Assembly (NCBI RefSeq): GCF_018069925.1
Contig: NZ_JAGPXB010000016.1
Location: forward strand, 22,790 to 86,789
Length of the DNA: 64,000 nt
Direction of reading: 5' to 3'
Source: Flavobacterium erciyesense
GTDB taxonomy: Bacteria; Bacteroidota; Bacteroidia; Flavobacteriales; Flavobacteriaceae
Positions 1-9,422 of this stretch are shown piece by piece. The translations under genes were made by a program, and so were the position numbers. A model generated the notes under the pieces. The model worked only from the letters and a program-made list of their open reading frames with translations, searched no databases and was not told the DNA's origin. How positions within the stretch are numbered: position 1 is the stretch's first letter; every line of letters starts with the position of its first letter.

Positions 1-726
1 GAGTTCGTAATACCCTCGTTTTATTTTTTTTACCTTGGCAAAAACTACATTCATATCGTATTTTTTTGCTAGCATTTCGGGGCCTGTATGCACGGGAACT
101 TCGATACCCATAAAACTTTGCCAATGAAAAATTCGGTCTGCTTTTGGCGATTGATCGCTTGCCAAGCCGTAAATGCACTGAATGTTATTTCTCTGATTGT
201 TTGCAATTAACGGAATCGTTTGGTTCGTAGGTACCAATTCCGTGTTGTATTTCGAACGTATATCGCGAACTAATTTATCAAAATGCTTGTTGGCCAGTTT
301 TTTATAAACCCCGATACCTTTGATAGATACTTTTTGGTTAAAAGAAAGTAGCCATTCCCAGCTTGCGTAATGTGAAGCAATGAGCATGATACTTTTTCCT
401 TTTTTTTCCAAGTCTGTCATCACCTCAAGGTTCGTAACCACAAAGCGTTTGTTCATTTCTGCTGAGGAGATGGTCATTGTTTTTACCATTTCTAAAAACA
501 TGTCGCACAAATGATGGTATGATTTTTTTTCAATTTGCAATCGTTCTTTTGCTGTAAGATGAGGTAAAGCCAAAGCCAAGTTAGCACGAACTACTTTTTT
601 TCGGTATCCAATGACATGATATACAAGTAGGTAAACGCAATCAGAAAGAAAATAAAATATAGGAAAAGGCAATATTGAAACAATCCACAAAAAGGGATAA
701 GCAATAATAAAGACAAGTAATTGCAT
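1..726 (-). CDS. Lysophospholipid/lauroyl acyltransferase (LpxL/HtrB family), partial
   Basis: The reading frame runs on the minus strand from an ATG at 726 off the left edge, giving 242 residues without a stop, so the C-terminus is outside the window. The protein begins with a hydrophobic segment (about residues 1-25), a typical N-terminal membrane anchor. It then carries HYASWE at residues 119-124, the HX4(D/E) catalytic motif of LpxL/HtrB-type acyltransferases, followed by a long region that fits this family. The family transfers an acyl chain from acyl-ACP to lipid A precursors or related lipids at the inner membrane; the exact substrate here cannot be told. A TAnnTTTG box lies 14 bp upstream of the start. 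Confidence 0.85.
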   Translation of the reverse strand, partial: MQLLVFIIAYPFLWIVSILPFPIFYFLSDCVYLLVYHVIGYRKKVVRANLALALPHLTAKERLQIEKKSYHHLCDMFLEMVKTMTISSAEMNKRFVVTNLEVMTDLEKKGKSIMLIASHYASWEWLLSFNQKVSIKGIGVYKKLANKHFDKLVRDIRSKYNTELVPTNQTIPLIANNQRNNIQCIYGLASDQSPKADRIFHWQSFMGIEVPVHTGPEMLAKKYDMNVVFAKVKKIKRGYYEL

Positions 727-739
727 GAATTTTTTTTTG

Positions 740-747
740 CAAATATA
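740..747 (-). promoter_or_regulatory. Bacteroidetes -7 box for the acyltransferase gene
   Basis: TATATTTG on the minus strand, 14 bp upstream of the ATG at 726, matches the TAnnTTTG consensus of Bacteroidetes primary sigma promoters. No clear -33 TTTG is present at the usual distance. Confidence 0.4.
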
Positions 748-836
748 ACGGAAAAATGATTGCTGTTATAAAATTACGCCTCAGCACGCAACCCTATTTG
801 ATAATGATTATCTTTACCAATAAAAACAAATTAGTT

Positions 837-1475
837 ATGAATAGCGCACTTATCGCCATTATTGTTATCAATGTATTATTTAGTTACAAAGGGTTTAACG
901 ACCTTTCTTTTTTTAGAAAATACGAGTTTCATATCGGAAGTATTAAAGCTGGCGAACAGATTAGAATGATAAGTTCTGGTTTTTTGCATGTTGATATGTT
1001 GCATTTGATTTTTAACATGATGACACTGTGGTTTTTTGCTCCGGTTGTGCTGGGTTATTTGGGCAATTTTTCTTTTGTTTTGATCTATTTAGGGAGTTTG
1101 ATTTTTGGCAATTTACTCAGTTTGATGTTTCATAAAAACGATTACAGTTACAGAGCAGTAGGCGCTTCGGGTGCAGTGACAGGAGTATTGTATTCTGCTA
1201 TTTTGTTGCAGCCTGATATGATGTTGGGGCTCTTTTTTATTGTTCCAATACCAGCTTATTTGTTTGGGATTTTATACTTACTGTACTCTATTTATGGCAT
1301 GCGCGCTAAAAATGATAACATTGGTCATACCGCTCATTTTGGAGGAGCCATTGGTGGATATGCCATTACGCTTTTGAAAGAGCCTAGTTTGTTAGTCAAC
1401 AATATTACTATGGTTGTTTTACTAGCCATTCCAATCGTGATTTTATTTATCATGGCTAAGCTCGGAAAATTATAG
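837..1475 (+). CDS. Rhomboid family intramembrane serine protease
   Basis: A polytopic membrane protein of 212 residues from the ATG at 837. An upstream ATG at 756 would add 27 residues, but the internal start puts the first membrane helix at the N-terminus, as is usual for short rhomboids. Rhomboid hallmarks are visible: HLIFNMMTLW in the second conserved helix, GASG with the catalytic Ser (about residue 111), and AHFGG with the catalytic His (about residue 167). Six or so hydrophobic segments are present. Rhomboids cleave transmembrane substrates inside the membrane; the substrate is unknown. It is divergent from the acyltransferase gene and 49 bp upstream of the SIMPL gene. Confidence 0.9.
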   Translation: MNSALIAIIVINVLFSYKGFNDLSFFRKYEFHIGSIKAGEQIRMISSGFLHVDMLHLIFNMMTLWFFAPVVLGYLGNFSFVLIYLGSLIFGNLLSLMFHKNDYSYRAVGASGAVTGVLYSAILLQPDMMLGLFFIVPIPAYLFGILYLLYSIYGMRAKNDNIGHTAHFGGAIGGYAITLLKEPSLLVNNITMVVLLAIPIVILFIMAKLGKL

Positions 1476-1524
1476 TGGCATAACTTTTGAAATAGACAAC
1501 AACAAACAACTAAAATAGCATATC

Positions 1525-2214
1525 ATGAAAAAAGCACTTATCATTTTATCCGTATTCTTTCTATCATTTGCGCAAGCGCAGGAAACAAAACAAATTCCGC
1601 AAATTAGCGCTAACGGCGAAGGAAAAGTAAAAGTTACGCCTGATCAAGCCAGTATTTCGGTAACGGTTGAAACGAAGGGGAACAACGCAAAAGATGTAAA
1701 AAAACAAAATGATACGAAGATAGATGCGGTTCTAAAATTCATCAAAAAAATGAATGTAGCTCCAGCTGATTTTAAAACAGAGCGTGTAGCACTCAATCCG
1801 CAATACGATTACGAAAAAAAGAAACACAGCTACAATGCCACTCAAACTATCGTGATTTTGCTCCGTGATTTAGGTAAATACGATGAATTGATGGAAGGTT
1901 TGGTAAATGAAGGAATTAACAGAATTGATGCGGTTACTTTTCAGTCTTCAAAATTGGCGCAATACCAATCAGAGGCGCGTAAATTGGCTATGAAAGATGC
2001 CAAGTTAAAAGCGGAAGATTATGTATCTGTATTGGGTCAAAAAGTAGGTAAAGCATTGACAATTACTGATAATTCACAAACCTATTATCCGCAACCGATG
2101 TATGCCATGATGAGAAAATCAGAGGCTATGGATGTTAACGAGCCAAGAGAAACATTGGCCTTAGGCGAAATCACAATCACAGCTAATGTGATGGTTAGTT
2201 TTATTTTGGATTAA
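1525..2214 (+). CDS. SIMPL (DUF541) domain periplasmic protein
   Basis: A 229-residue protein with a clear signal peptide (MKKALIILSVFFLSFAQAQ) and a mature part typical of the SIMPL/DUF541 family: an initial PQISANGEGKVKVTPDQASI strand region, the later DAKLKAEDYVSVLGQKVGK helix, and a C-terminal EITITANVMVSF strand. Members are secreted or periplasmic and several were linked to oxidative-stress resistance (for example YggE), but the molecular function is not established. The gene ends just before a strong terminator. Confidence 0.85.
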   Translation: MKKALIILSVFFLSFAQAQETKQIPQISANGEGKVKVTPDQASISVTVETKGNNAKDVKKQNDTKIDAVLKFIKKMNVAPADFKTERVALNPQYDYEKKKHSYNATQTIVILLRDLGKYDELMEGLVNEGINRIDAVTFQSSKLAQYQSEARKLAMKDAKLKAEDYVSVLGQKVGKALTITDNSQTYYPQPMYAMMRKSEAMDVNEPRETLALGEITITANVMVSFILD

Positions 2215-2235
2215 ACAGATATTGTATACAAATTG

Positions 2236-2268
2236 AAAATCGGGATGGGCTACTATCCCGATTTTTTT
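2236..2268 (+). terminator. Rho-independent terminator after the SIMPL gene
   Basis: AAAATCGGGAT pairs with ATCCCGATTTT around a short loop, followed by a run of T. It lies 22 bp after the SIMPL stop codon. The remaining 240 bp up to the dnaE stop hold nothing I recognise. Confidence 0.8.
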
Positions 2269-2512
2269 GTTTGTAGTAACTTTTTTTAAGGGTCTAATGC
2301 GTTGGGTGTAATTGTTTTTTGAAGATGATTTCGTCTTTTCGTTTTTCGATAGAAAAATAGATCTAACCGTTCGATAAAAACTCAGGGCAAAAAAAAATTT
2401 TCAGTAAAAACGTAAGTTTATTAAGTTTTGGACTTAATTTTTCTTAAATTCCTTAATGGTTTTTATCTTAGTTCGAGACAAATAAGGGAGTAAATGGTAT
2501 GGGTTACGTTTA

Positions 2513-5500
2513 TTAACTGCTTTTAAATCTAGGTAAATTAATTTCATGCGCTCTCGGATAAGGCGCTCTATTGGTACTGCTTATATCTTCTTTGATGCGT
2601 TGTTGGGCTAAAAATTGATGGTCTTTAGCATCAGAATATCTTGGGTCAGGTACAAAGGGCATTTTTGCCATTTTGCTAATCGTTAGTGTAGGGAAGTGGT
2701 AATCGACTTCGACAGTTCCTAAAAGTAGGTAACAACCGCCTCCCTGAAACGGATACAGCTGTAAATTATCAGGAAAATGGGTGGTGTCAAAATAAGTACC
2801 TTCATGATCTATCCAAGTGCCAAAAAACATCGTGCCACGTACCGTAGGAACCTGTTTTCGAGAAATAAGATAGGCTAGCATGCGGACTTCTTTTTTATGA
2901 TATTGAAGTAAATGTTGGGCCATAACATTGCCTCTGTAGGGACTTTGTAACAAATCAAACGGTGTGCAAGAAACAGGAAAGCCTAATAATTCAATCTCGT
3001 CAAAAGCATCTTCAAAGAAGGAACGTTCTAGTTTAGGCAATTGAAATTCTTTGACAGCTTCTTGCAACAATAACATTTGATGGTCTTGTGGTGCCGAGTT
3101 AAATAGCAAACTAGCCAGTATTAGGAGTTCATTTTTGGTTTTGCCTGTGTCTCTAAAAGCGCCTATGAATATTAATAATTTAAGACTTTCTAACCCAATT
3201 GAAACCCGATTACAAAAATCTTCTAATGAAAGATAATCGCCATTTTTGTCTCGTTCGGTTACAATTTCTTCGGCTAGTTTTGTGGGTAAGCCTTGCATGT
3301 GCATGAATCCTAAATACACCTCTTTTTCATACAATGTTGTGGTAAATTCACTTTTATTCACGCAAGGATTATGAATCGTAGCGCCAGCCATTCGTGCTTC
3401 GTGTACATAAACTTCAGTTCTGTAAAAACCACCTTGATTGTTGATTACGGCCACCATAAACTCAATAGGATAATATACTTTTAGATACAAACTCTGATAG
3501 CTTTCTACGGCATACGAAGCTGAGTGTGCCTTACAAAACGAATAGCCTGCAAACGATTCTATTTGACGGTAAATTTCTTGACTGAGTTTTTCGTCATGAC
3601 CTTGTTTGGCGCAGCTCACGAAAAAATCATCTTTAATTTTTTGCAAAGCTGCTAAGGAACGCCCTTTACCGCTCATCGCTCTACGCAAAATATCGCCATC
3701 GGCAGCGGGTAATCCACCAAAATGCAGTGCGATTTTAATTACATCTTCTTGATAGACCATTATCCCATAGGTTTCACTTAATTGTTCTTCAAAAACGCTG
3801 TGAAAATATTCAAATTGGTTGGGATGATTATGCCTAAAAATATACTCTTTCATCATACCTGATTTTGCTACTCCAGGCCGAATTATTGATGAAGCAGCGA
3901 CTAAGGTTTTATAATTGTTGCATTGCAAGCGGCGCAACAAACCGCGCATGGCTGGACTTTCGATATAAAAACAGCCAATGGTTTTGCCTCTTGCCAAATA
4001 CGTATTGGCGGTGGCTTCATTTTTAGAAATGCTGGTGTCTCTAATATTAATTCGGATACCTCTGTTTTTGGCTACGAGTTTTACTGTATCGTCAATATGA
4101 CCAATGCCACGTTGACTCAAAATATCGAACTTTTCAAACCCAATTGATTCTGCCACATACATATCAAATAGCACAATTGGAAACCCTTTTGGAGGCATTT
4201 CTAAAGGCGTATAATTAGTAATGGGTTCTTCAGAAATCAAGACTCCACACGAATGCATGCTACGCTGATTTGGGTATTTTTCTAGTAGCATGCCGTATTC
4301 TTGTACTTCTTTGACAATGCTATTGCTTTGTTGCAAACGCATAGGATTTTTAGCCAAATGATCGAGTTCTTCTTTGGGTAAACCAAAAACTTTTCCCACT
4401 TCTCTAAAAATAGAACGGTATTTAAACTCCACATTGGTACCGCAAAACGCAACATTTTCGTACCCATACCGATTAAAAATATATTCTAAAATGACATCGC
4501 GTTCTTGCCAACTCCAATCGATGTCAAAATCAGGAGGACTTTTTCTGTTTTCATTCAAAAAACGTTCAAAATACAAGTCGAGCTCAATGGGACAAATGTC
4601 TGTGATTCCTAAACAATAGGCAATGATGGAGTTGGCACCGCTACCGCGACCAATGTGCAAAAAACCACGGCTGTTACTGTAGCGAATAATGTCCCAAGTA
4701 ATCAAGAAATAGCCGCTAAACTGCAATTCGTCAATTACTTTTAATTCTTTTTGCACTCTAGCTAAGGCAACAGCATCGTTTTTTCCGTAGCGCCAATGCA
4801 GGCCTTGATGCGCCAATGTGGTTAGCAGTGCGATATCACTTTCTTGAGAATTGGTGTAGTATTTCTTGTTCTTAGGGGTTTCAAAGTCAAATTGAAAATC
4901 GCAACTATCGATGATCGCTTGAGTATTGGCAATGATTTGCGGGTAATCCTTGTAAGCAGCAAGCAAGCGGTCTTGATTGACCATGATTTCGTAAGGCGTT
5001 GCTACATCTGTTTCTTGCAGTTTTGAGAGTAAGGTGTTGGTGTCAATGGCGCGCAAAATTTGATGCAAGCGGTATTCTTTTTTGGTTCTAAAAGTTACGG
5101 GTTGCAGGATTACTATTTTGTCTAGATTGCCTTTGTAGCCAAATAACTTTCCTACTTCTTCGGGGCGAATGCCGATGTATTCGTTCGTTTTTAAAGAGGT
5201 TGGCGCATTCGCAAAAGCGTAAATAATCACTACCGATTCCATTTCAGGAGCTATAGTAGGCAATGGAATATTCTTAAAATTATGATGTGTCAAAAACCGA
5301 TTCATAGCCGCTAATCCGCGAGTGTTTTGGGCTAGGCCAATATATTTGAATTCGTTATTGGTGCGAAAATCGATTCCTACCAAAGGTTTAATGTTTACTT
5401 GATTACAGGCAGTTATGAAATCATAAATTCCGGTTACGGTATTAATATCAGTGAGTGCCATAGCCGTAACGCCAGATTGAACCGCTTTATTGATGAGGTC

Positions 5501-5557
5501 CTCTAGCGGAATAGTCCCGTAACGCAAGGAATGGTACGAATGGCAATTTAAGTACAT
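2513..5557 (-). CDS. dnaE2: DNA polymerase III alpha subunit, DnaE2/ImuC-like
   Basis: A 1014-residue C-family DNA polymerase, shorter than the replicative DnaE (about 1150-1500 aa) and close to the error-prone DnaE2/ImuC size. It starts with a PHP domain in which the usual metal motifs look altered (NCHSYHSLRYG, and TDI where TDH is usual). The polymerase core has the catalytic PDFDID at about residues 341-346, the SMHSCG segment and the GRGSGANS palm motif. An OB-fold-like tail follows. The gene is 244 bp downstream of dinB on the same strand, and a self-cleaving repressor is divergent to dinB, so it belongs to a damage-inducible mutagenesis cassette. The role in translesion synthesis is inferred from family and context. 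Confidence 0.85.
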   Translation of the reverse strand: MYLNCHSYHSLRYGTIPLEDLINKAVQSGVTAMALTDINTVTGIYDFITACNQVNIKPLVGIDFRTNNEFKYIGLAQNTRGLAAMNRFLTHHNFKNIPLPTIAPEMESVVIIYAFANAPTSLKTNEYIGIRPEEVGKLFGYKGNLDKIVILQPVTFRTKKEYRLHQILRAIDTNTLLSKLQETDVATPYEIMVNQDRLLAAYKDYPQIIANTQAIIDSCDFQFDFETPKNKKYYTNSQESDIALLTTLAHQGLHWRYGKNDAVALARVQKELKVIDELQFSGYFLITWDIIRYSNSRGFLHIGRGSGANSIIAYCLGITDICPIELDLYFERFLNENRKSPPDFDIDWSWQERDVILEYIFNRYGYENVAFCGTNVEFKYRSIFREVGKVFGLPKEELDHLAKNPMRLQQSNSIVKEVQEYGMLLEKYPNQRSMHSCGVLISEEPITNYTPLEMPPKGFPIVLFDMYVAESIGFEKFDILSQRGIGHIDDTVKLVAKNRGIRINIRDTSISKNEATANTYLARGKTIGCFYIESPAMRGLLRRLQCNNYKTLVAASSIIRPGVAKSGMMKEYIFRHNHPNQFEYFHSVFEEQLSETYGIMVYQEDVIKIALHFGGLPAADGDILRRAMSGKGRSLAALQKIKDDFFVSCAKQGHDEKLSQEIYRQIESFAGYSFCKAHSASYAVESYQSLYLKVYYPIEFMVAVINNQGGFYRTEVYVHEARMAGATIHNPCVNKSEFTTTLYEKEVYLGFMHMQGLPTKLAEEIVTERDKNGDYLSLEDFCNRVSIGLESLKLLIFIGAFRDTGKTKNELLILASLLFNSAPQDHQMLLLQEAVKEFQLPKLERSFFEDAFDEIELLGFPVSCTPFDLLQSPYRGNVMAQHLLQYHKKEVRMLAYLISRKQVPTVRGTMFFGTWIDHEGTYFDTTHFPDNLQLYPFQGGGCYLLLGTVEVDYHFPTLTISKMAKMPFVPDPRYSDAKDHQFLAQQRIKEDISSTNRAPYPRAHEINLPRFKSS

Positions 5558-5801
5558 ACGGTTTTGTAATTTTAGTAATTAATTTTAAGGATAATTCTTT
5601 ATCAATAAGATTACTTTTCTTGTGAATTATTTAGAAATAAAAATGTATTAAAATAGTTCTCGATACATTTTTTGTTCCGTTTTACTTCACAAAAAAACAC
5701 TCGAACTGACGGATCTTTTAATCACTATCAACTATTTGAATAGTAGATAAATCGCTTCTTTTAGATTAGTGATGAACATTTTACCACTCATCATTCACAA
5801 T

Positions 5802-6992
5802 TTACTTTTCACTTTTCACCCTCTTCAAAATAACATCCTTCGTATTGGGTTTTATAGCTGCGCCAGCACAACGCATAACCGCATCAAATCCGTAGCGACT
5901 TTTCATTTTATCCATCGCGGCATAAAGCGAGAGCATTTCTTGCGTATCTTCAAAAAGGTCGATTTGGTAGGTGCCTCGAACGAGTCCGCTAAACCGAACT
6001 CCAACGAGACGTAAACGCATCCTTCGATGGTACAAGCTTTCAAACAGACTGAGTACCTTTTGCGTAAGCGCATGATCGGCTGAGGTGTATTGAATTTTGC
6101 ATTGTTTGGTTTCGGTATCAAAATTGGCATACCGAATTTTAACAACTACAGTCGAGGTCAGCCATTGTTCAGATCGCAATTGAAAGGCTAGTTTTTCGAC
6201 CATGCCACACAAAACAGATTTTAGTTGCGCCATATCGATGGTGTCTTGTACAAAAGTGTGTTCAGTAGCTATGGATTTACGTTCGGTATACGGTTCAACG
6301 GGATTGTGGTCAATGCCATTGGCTTTTTTCCAGATTTCGATTCCGTTTTTACCAATCATGCGTTGCAAGACTTCGGCAGGCATTTCGGCAAGGGTTTGAA
6401 TGGTTCGAATGCCAATACGCGATAAGGTTTGAAACGTGACATCGCCTACCATCGGTATTTTTTGTATCGATAATGGATTCAAAAAATGCCGAACCTTATC
6501 TTCGGGAATGTCTAAGTGGCCTTTGGGTTTGCCCTCGCCAGTACCAATTTTGGAGACTGTTTTGTTGATAGAAAGTGCAAAACTGATAGGTAATCCCGTC
6601 TCTTTGACTACGCGTTGTGCCAACTCATTGGTCCATTGGTAGCAACCATAAAACCGATCCATGCCGGTAATGTCTAGGTAAAATTCGTCGATACTGGCTT
6701 TTTCCATAATAGGCGCTTTTTCCTGAATCACTTCGGTCACGGTATGTGAGAGTTGTGAGTAGCGCTCCATGTCGCCTTTGATTACTTTGGCTTGCGGACA
6801 AAGTTTGAGCGCCATAGCAGTTGGCATTGCGGAGCGCACTCCAAAACGTCGAGCTTCGTAGGAGCAGGAGGCCACCACACCGCGATCGCCGCCACCAATA
6901 ATAAGCGGAATCCCTTCTAGTTGCGAGTTGTTCAAGCGTTCACAGGAAACAAAAAAAGTATCTAAATCCATATGTACAATTGCACGTGCCAT
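5802..6992 (-). CDS. dinB: DNA polymerase IV (Y-family, DinB)
   Basis: A 396-residue Y-family polymerase. The catalytic acidic residues are intact: D9/D11 in HMDLDTFF and D102/E103 in SIDEFYLD, so this is an active DinB rather than a catalytically dead ImuB. Later segments fit the thumb helix-hairpin-helix (VGDVTFQTLSRIGI) and little finger. It performs error-prone bypass of damaged DNA. An AAAGGAA sequence just upstream can serve as ribosome binding site. The gene is divergent from the XRE-S24 repressor across an 84-bp shared control region and precedes the dnaE2-like gene. Confidence 0.93.
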   Translation of the reverse strand: MARAIVHMDLDTFFVSCERLNNSQLEGIPLIIGGGDRGVVASCSYEARRFGVRSAMPTAMALKLCPQAKVIKGDMERYSQLSHTVTEVIQEKAPIMEKASIDEFYLDITGMDRFYGCYQWTNELAQRVVKETGLPISFALSINKTVSKIGTGEGKPKGHLDIPEDKVRHFLNPLSIQKIPMVGDVTFQTLSRIGIRTIQTLAEMPAEVLQRMIGKNGIEIWKKANGIDHNPVEPYTERKSIATEHTFVQDTIDMAQLKSVLCGMVEKLAFQLRSEQWLTSTVVVKIRYANFDTETKQCKIQYTSADHALTQKVLSLFESLYHRRMRLRLVGVRFSGLVRGTYQIDLFEDTQEMLSLYAAMDKMKSRYGFDAVMRCAGAAIKPNTKDVILKRVKSEK

Positions 6993-7011
6993 TTCCTTTT
7001 ATTTTAGATTG

Positions 7012-7019
7012 CAAAATTA
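7012..7019 (-). promoter_or_regulatory. -7 box of the dinB promoter
   Basis: TAATTTTG on the minus strand, 19 bp upstream of the dinB start, matches TAnnTTTG. It lies in the short divergent region shared with the S24 repressor. Confidence 0.4.
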
Positions 7020-7042
7020 GTACAGATAGTAACATTTTTTAT

Positions 7043-7078
7043 TATATTTGTTGTTCCAAATTATAACAAAATAGTTAT
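7043..7078 (+). promoter_or_regulatory. Promoter and candidate operator of the S24 repressor
   Basis: TATATTTG (7043-7050) is a TAnnTTTG box 26 bp before the repressor ATG at 7077. Two inverted repeats overlap or follow it: TTTGTT (7047-7052) with AACAAA (7065-7070), and ATAAC (7063-7067) with GTTAT (7074-7078), the latter reaching into the start codon. These positions suit autorepression by the adjacent HTH protein. The dyads are seen; the binding is inferred. Confidence 0.4.
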
Positions 7079-7856
7079 GTCGTTATTTTCAGACAATATC
7101 AGAGCCTTGCGAGTAAAGCACAAAATTTCGCAAGAAAAAGTAGCCAAAAGCCTTATGATTACTAGGGGTAGGTATGTAAAATACGAAGATGGAACTTCAG
7201 AAGCGCCGTATGAAATTTTAAAAAAAATAGGGCAGTATTACCAAATTAGTATTGATTTGTTGCTCTCTGTTGATATCAGGAAAATTGAGGTAACGGATTT
7301 GTTAAAACTCGAAAATAACCGCCTTATTTTGCCTATTCAAGTCGATCAAATGGGTGAAAACCGTATAGAAGTAGTCACCCAAAAAGTAAAAGCAGGATAC
7401 TTAAACGGATATGCTGATCCGGAATATATCGAGCAATTGCAACAAATTTCGTTACCATTTTTGGGAGTGGGCAAATACCGTGGTTTTCCGGTTGAGGGCG
7501 ACTCGATGCCACCGCACCAAGATGGTGATATTATTGTAGGGAGTTATGTAGAGCAATTGGGCGAAGTACTAGATGGGAAAACCTATATTTTTATCACCCG
7601 AAGCGAAGGTATGGTCTACAAACGACTCAATAAAAATAAAAAGAACGCGCTGGTAGTGGCTTCGGATAATTATTTTTATCCGCCTTACGAAATAAAAGCT
7701 TCAGATATTCTTGAAATTTGGGAATACCAGTGTAGCATTTCTAAAAATGACCAACGTACAGAGTTGTTAGAAAGTGATGCGATCAAAAATATGTTTGTAG
7801 AATTAAAAAGAGATTTAGCCGAAGTAAAAAATAGTATTGGCTTAACAAATAGTTAA
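7077..7856 (+). CDS. XRE-family repressor with S24 (LexA-like) autoproteolytic domain
   Basis: 259 residues. The N-terminus is an XRE helix-turn-helix (about 5-62, LRVKHKISQEKVAKSLMITR). The C-terminal half is a peptidase S24 domain with the catalytic Ser143 in EGDSMPPH and Lys182 in VYKRL. The Ala106-Gly107 pair in VKAGYL matches the LexA/CI self-cleavage site. The arrangement predicts a repressor destroyed when RecA is activated by DNA damage. It is divergent from dinB, so dinB and the dnaE2-like gene are the likely targets. It is not LexA itself, because the DNA-binding domain is XRE-type rather than the winged helix of LexA. Confidence 0.88.
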   Translation: MSLFSDNIRALRVKHKISQEKVAKSLMITRGRYVKYEDGTSEAPYEILKKIGQYYQISIDLLLSVDIRKIEVTDLLKLENNRLILPIQVDQMGENRIEVVTQKVKAGYLNGYADPEYIEQLQQISLPFLGVGKYRGFPVEGDSMPPHQDGDIIVGSYVEQLGEVLDGKTYIFITRSEGMVYKRLNKNKKNALVVASDNYFYPPYEIKASDILEIWEYQCSISKNDQRTELLESDAIKNMFVELKRDLAEVKNSIGLTNS

Positions 7857-7916
7857 ACTAGTAGCGGAGTACAACTTCACTTTTTACCCCAAAAAAACAA
7901 AACAGTACCTACAAAA

Positions 7917-9311
7917 ATGAAACAACAAGAATACGCTATAGTCGATATTGAAACCACAGGCGGCAATGCCAGTCACAGCCGTATTACCGAAATAGCCATT
8001 ATCATACATGATGGTACGCAAGTAATTGAACGCTGGGAAACCTTGGTTAATCCGCAAAAATACATACCGGATGCTATTTTTGCTCTAACCGGAATTACCA
8101 ACGAAATGGTGCAGGATGCACCTAGTTTTGAAACCATATCTAACACGGTTTTTGAACTACTATCTGATAGGATTTTTGTGGCGCATAATGTGAATTTTGA
8201 TTATTCATTTGTAAAACATGAGTTAGAGCGCGCCGGTTTGCCTTGGAACGCTAAAAAATTGTGTACCGTACGAGCGGCCCGCAAGATCAAGCCAGGATTA
8301 CCGTCTTACAGTTTAGGGCGTTTGTGTACCTCGCTAGGAATTGATTTAGAGAACCGGCATAGAGCAGGAGGTGATGCCGATGCAACCGCTATTTTATTTA
8401 CCAAATTATTAGCCTGGGATACGGAGCAGGAAATGGGTAAAATGATCAAAAAGACAGCGCAAGATCAACGCTTACCACCTAACTTACCACGCGAAGATTT
8501 TGAACAATTACCTGAAAAACCGGGTGTATATTATTTTTATGACGAACATAAAAAAGTAATTTACATTGGTAAGGCATTGAACCTAAAAAAACGAGTAGCA
8601 TCGCATTTTACTGGTCATAAAATTACGCCTCAACGACAGCATTTTTTACGAGATATTTACGCTATTAGCTACGAGCTTTGCGGTACTGAACTCATGGCGT
8701 TGTTACTTGAATGTAGCGAAATAAAGCAATTATGGCCCGTACACAATAAGGCATTAAAACGTTTTGAGCCTAAATTTGGATTGTTTGAATACGAAGCCAG
8801 AAACGGTTACCGTTATTTGGCCATTGGAAAATTGACCAAAAATCAAACCTGCTTAGAAACTTTCGACACGCTTTACGAAGGCATACAGGTATTGCAGGAA
8901 CTCAGTAAGAAATTTGAAATTGACCAACGTTTTTGTAAATACGGCAGCATGAACGAGGATGTTTTTACAAAAACGGTAGCTGTTACTGAATTACCTGATT
9001 TGGATATTCATAACGATCAAATACAGGCAGCTTTGGATTTTTATACCAATAGCAGACCTAGTTTTGCTATTATCGATTCTGGACGAACGCCACAAGAACG
9101 CAGTTGCATTTGGGTCGAAAAAGGACATTTTTACGGTATGGGTTACCTTGATACTGATGTTGTAATTCATGATGCTACACAGGTTAAGGAGTATATTACA
9201 CCTTATAAATCGAATCAATATATCAGGCAGCTTTTATTTGCTTACGCACAAAAATACCCACGTAAAGTAATGCTGGCACAAAGGAACGACTCAGTAGTTT
9301 TTGAAGAGTAA
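7917..9311 (+). CDS. DEDDh exonuclease fused to UvrC-like GIY-YIG endonuclease domain
   Basis: 464 residues with two nuclease domains. Residues 1-170 form a DnaQ/epsilon-type 3'-5' exonuclease with the DEDDh motifs: VDIETTG (about 9-15), HNVNFDYSF and HRAGGDADAT. Residues about 195-275 form a GIY-YIG domain (PGVYYFYD, VIYIGKALNLKKRV) like the N-terminus of UvrC and Cho. The last 190 residues are not recognised. Such fusions are a known family and are thought to act in repair incision. It follows the S24 repressor by 60 bp on the same strand, consistent with a place in the damage response. Confidence 0.88.
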   Translation: MKQQEYAIVDIETTGGNASHSRITEIAIIIHDGTQVIERWETLVNPQKYIPDAIFALTGITNEMVQDAPSFETISNTVFELLSDRIFVAHNVNFDYSFVKHELERAGLPWNAKKLCTVRAARKIKPGLPSYSLGRLCTSLGIDLENRHRAGGDADATAILFTKLLAWDTEQEMGKMIKKTAQDQRLPPNLPREDFEQLPEKPGVYYFYDEHKKVIYIGKALNLKKRVASHFTGHKITPQRQHFLRDIYAISYELCGTELMALLLECSEIKQLWPVHNKALKRFEPKFGLFEYEARNGYRYLAIGKLTKNQTCLETFDTLYEGIQVLQELSKKFEIDQRFCKYGSMNEDVFTKTVAVTELPDLDIHNDQIQAALDFYTNSRPSFAIIDSGRTPQERSCIWVEKGHFYGMGYLDTDVVIHDATQVKEYITPYKSNQYIRQLLFAYAQKYPRKVMLAQRNDSVVFEE

Positions 9312-9376
9312 AAAACGATAGTTTTCGATGCATTCTTTTGGTAAAAACGAGCGTATTCTTTTGCTCAAGGATTCAG

Positions 9377-9384
9377 TATATTTG
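9377..9384 (+). promoter_or_regulatory. -7 box upstream of the SRAP gene
   Basis: TATATTTG matching TAnnTTTG, 38 bp before the ATG at 9423. No convincing -33 element at normal spacing. Confidence 0.4.
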
Positions 9385-9422
9385 TTCTGATATTATTTTT
9401 TTGTAATTCATAAAGTAAAGTC

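Noticed and set aside
7077..7856. LexA
   Set aside because: The DNA-binding domain is XRE-type and not the winged helix of LexA.
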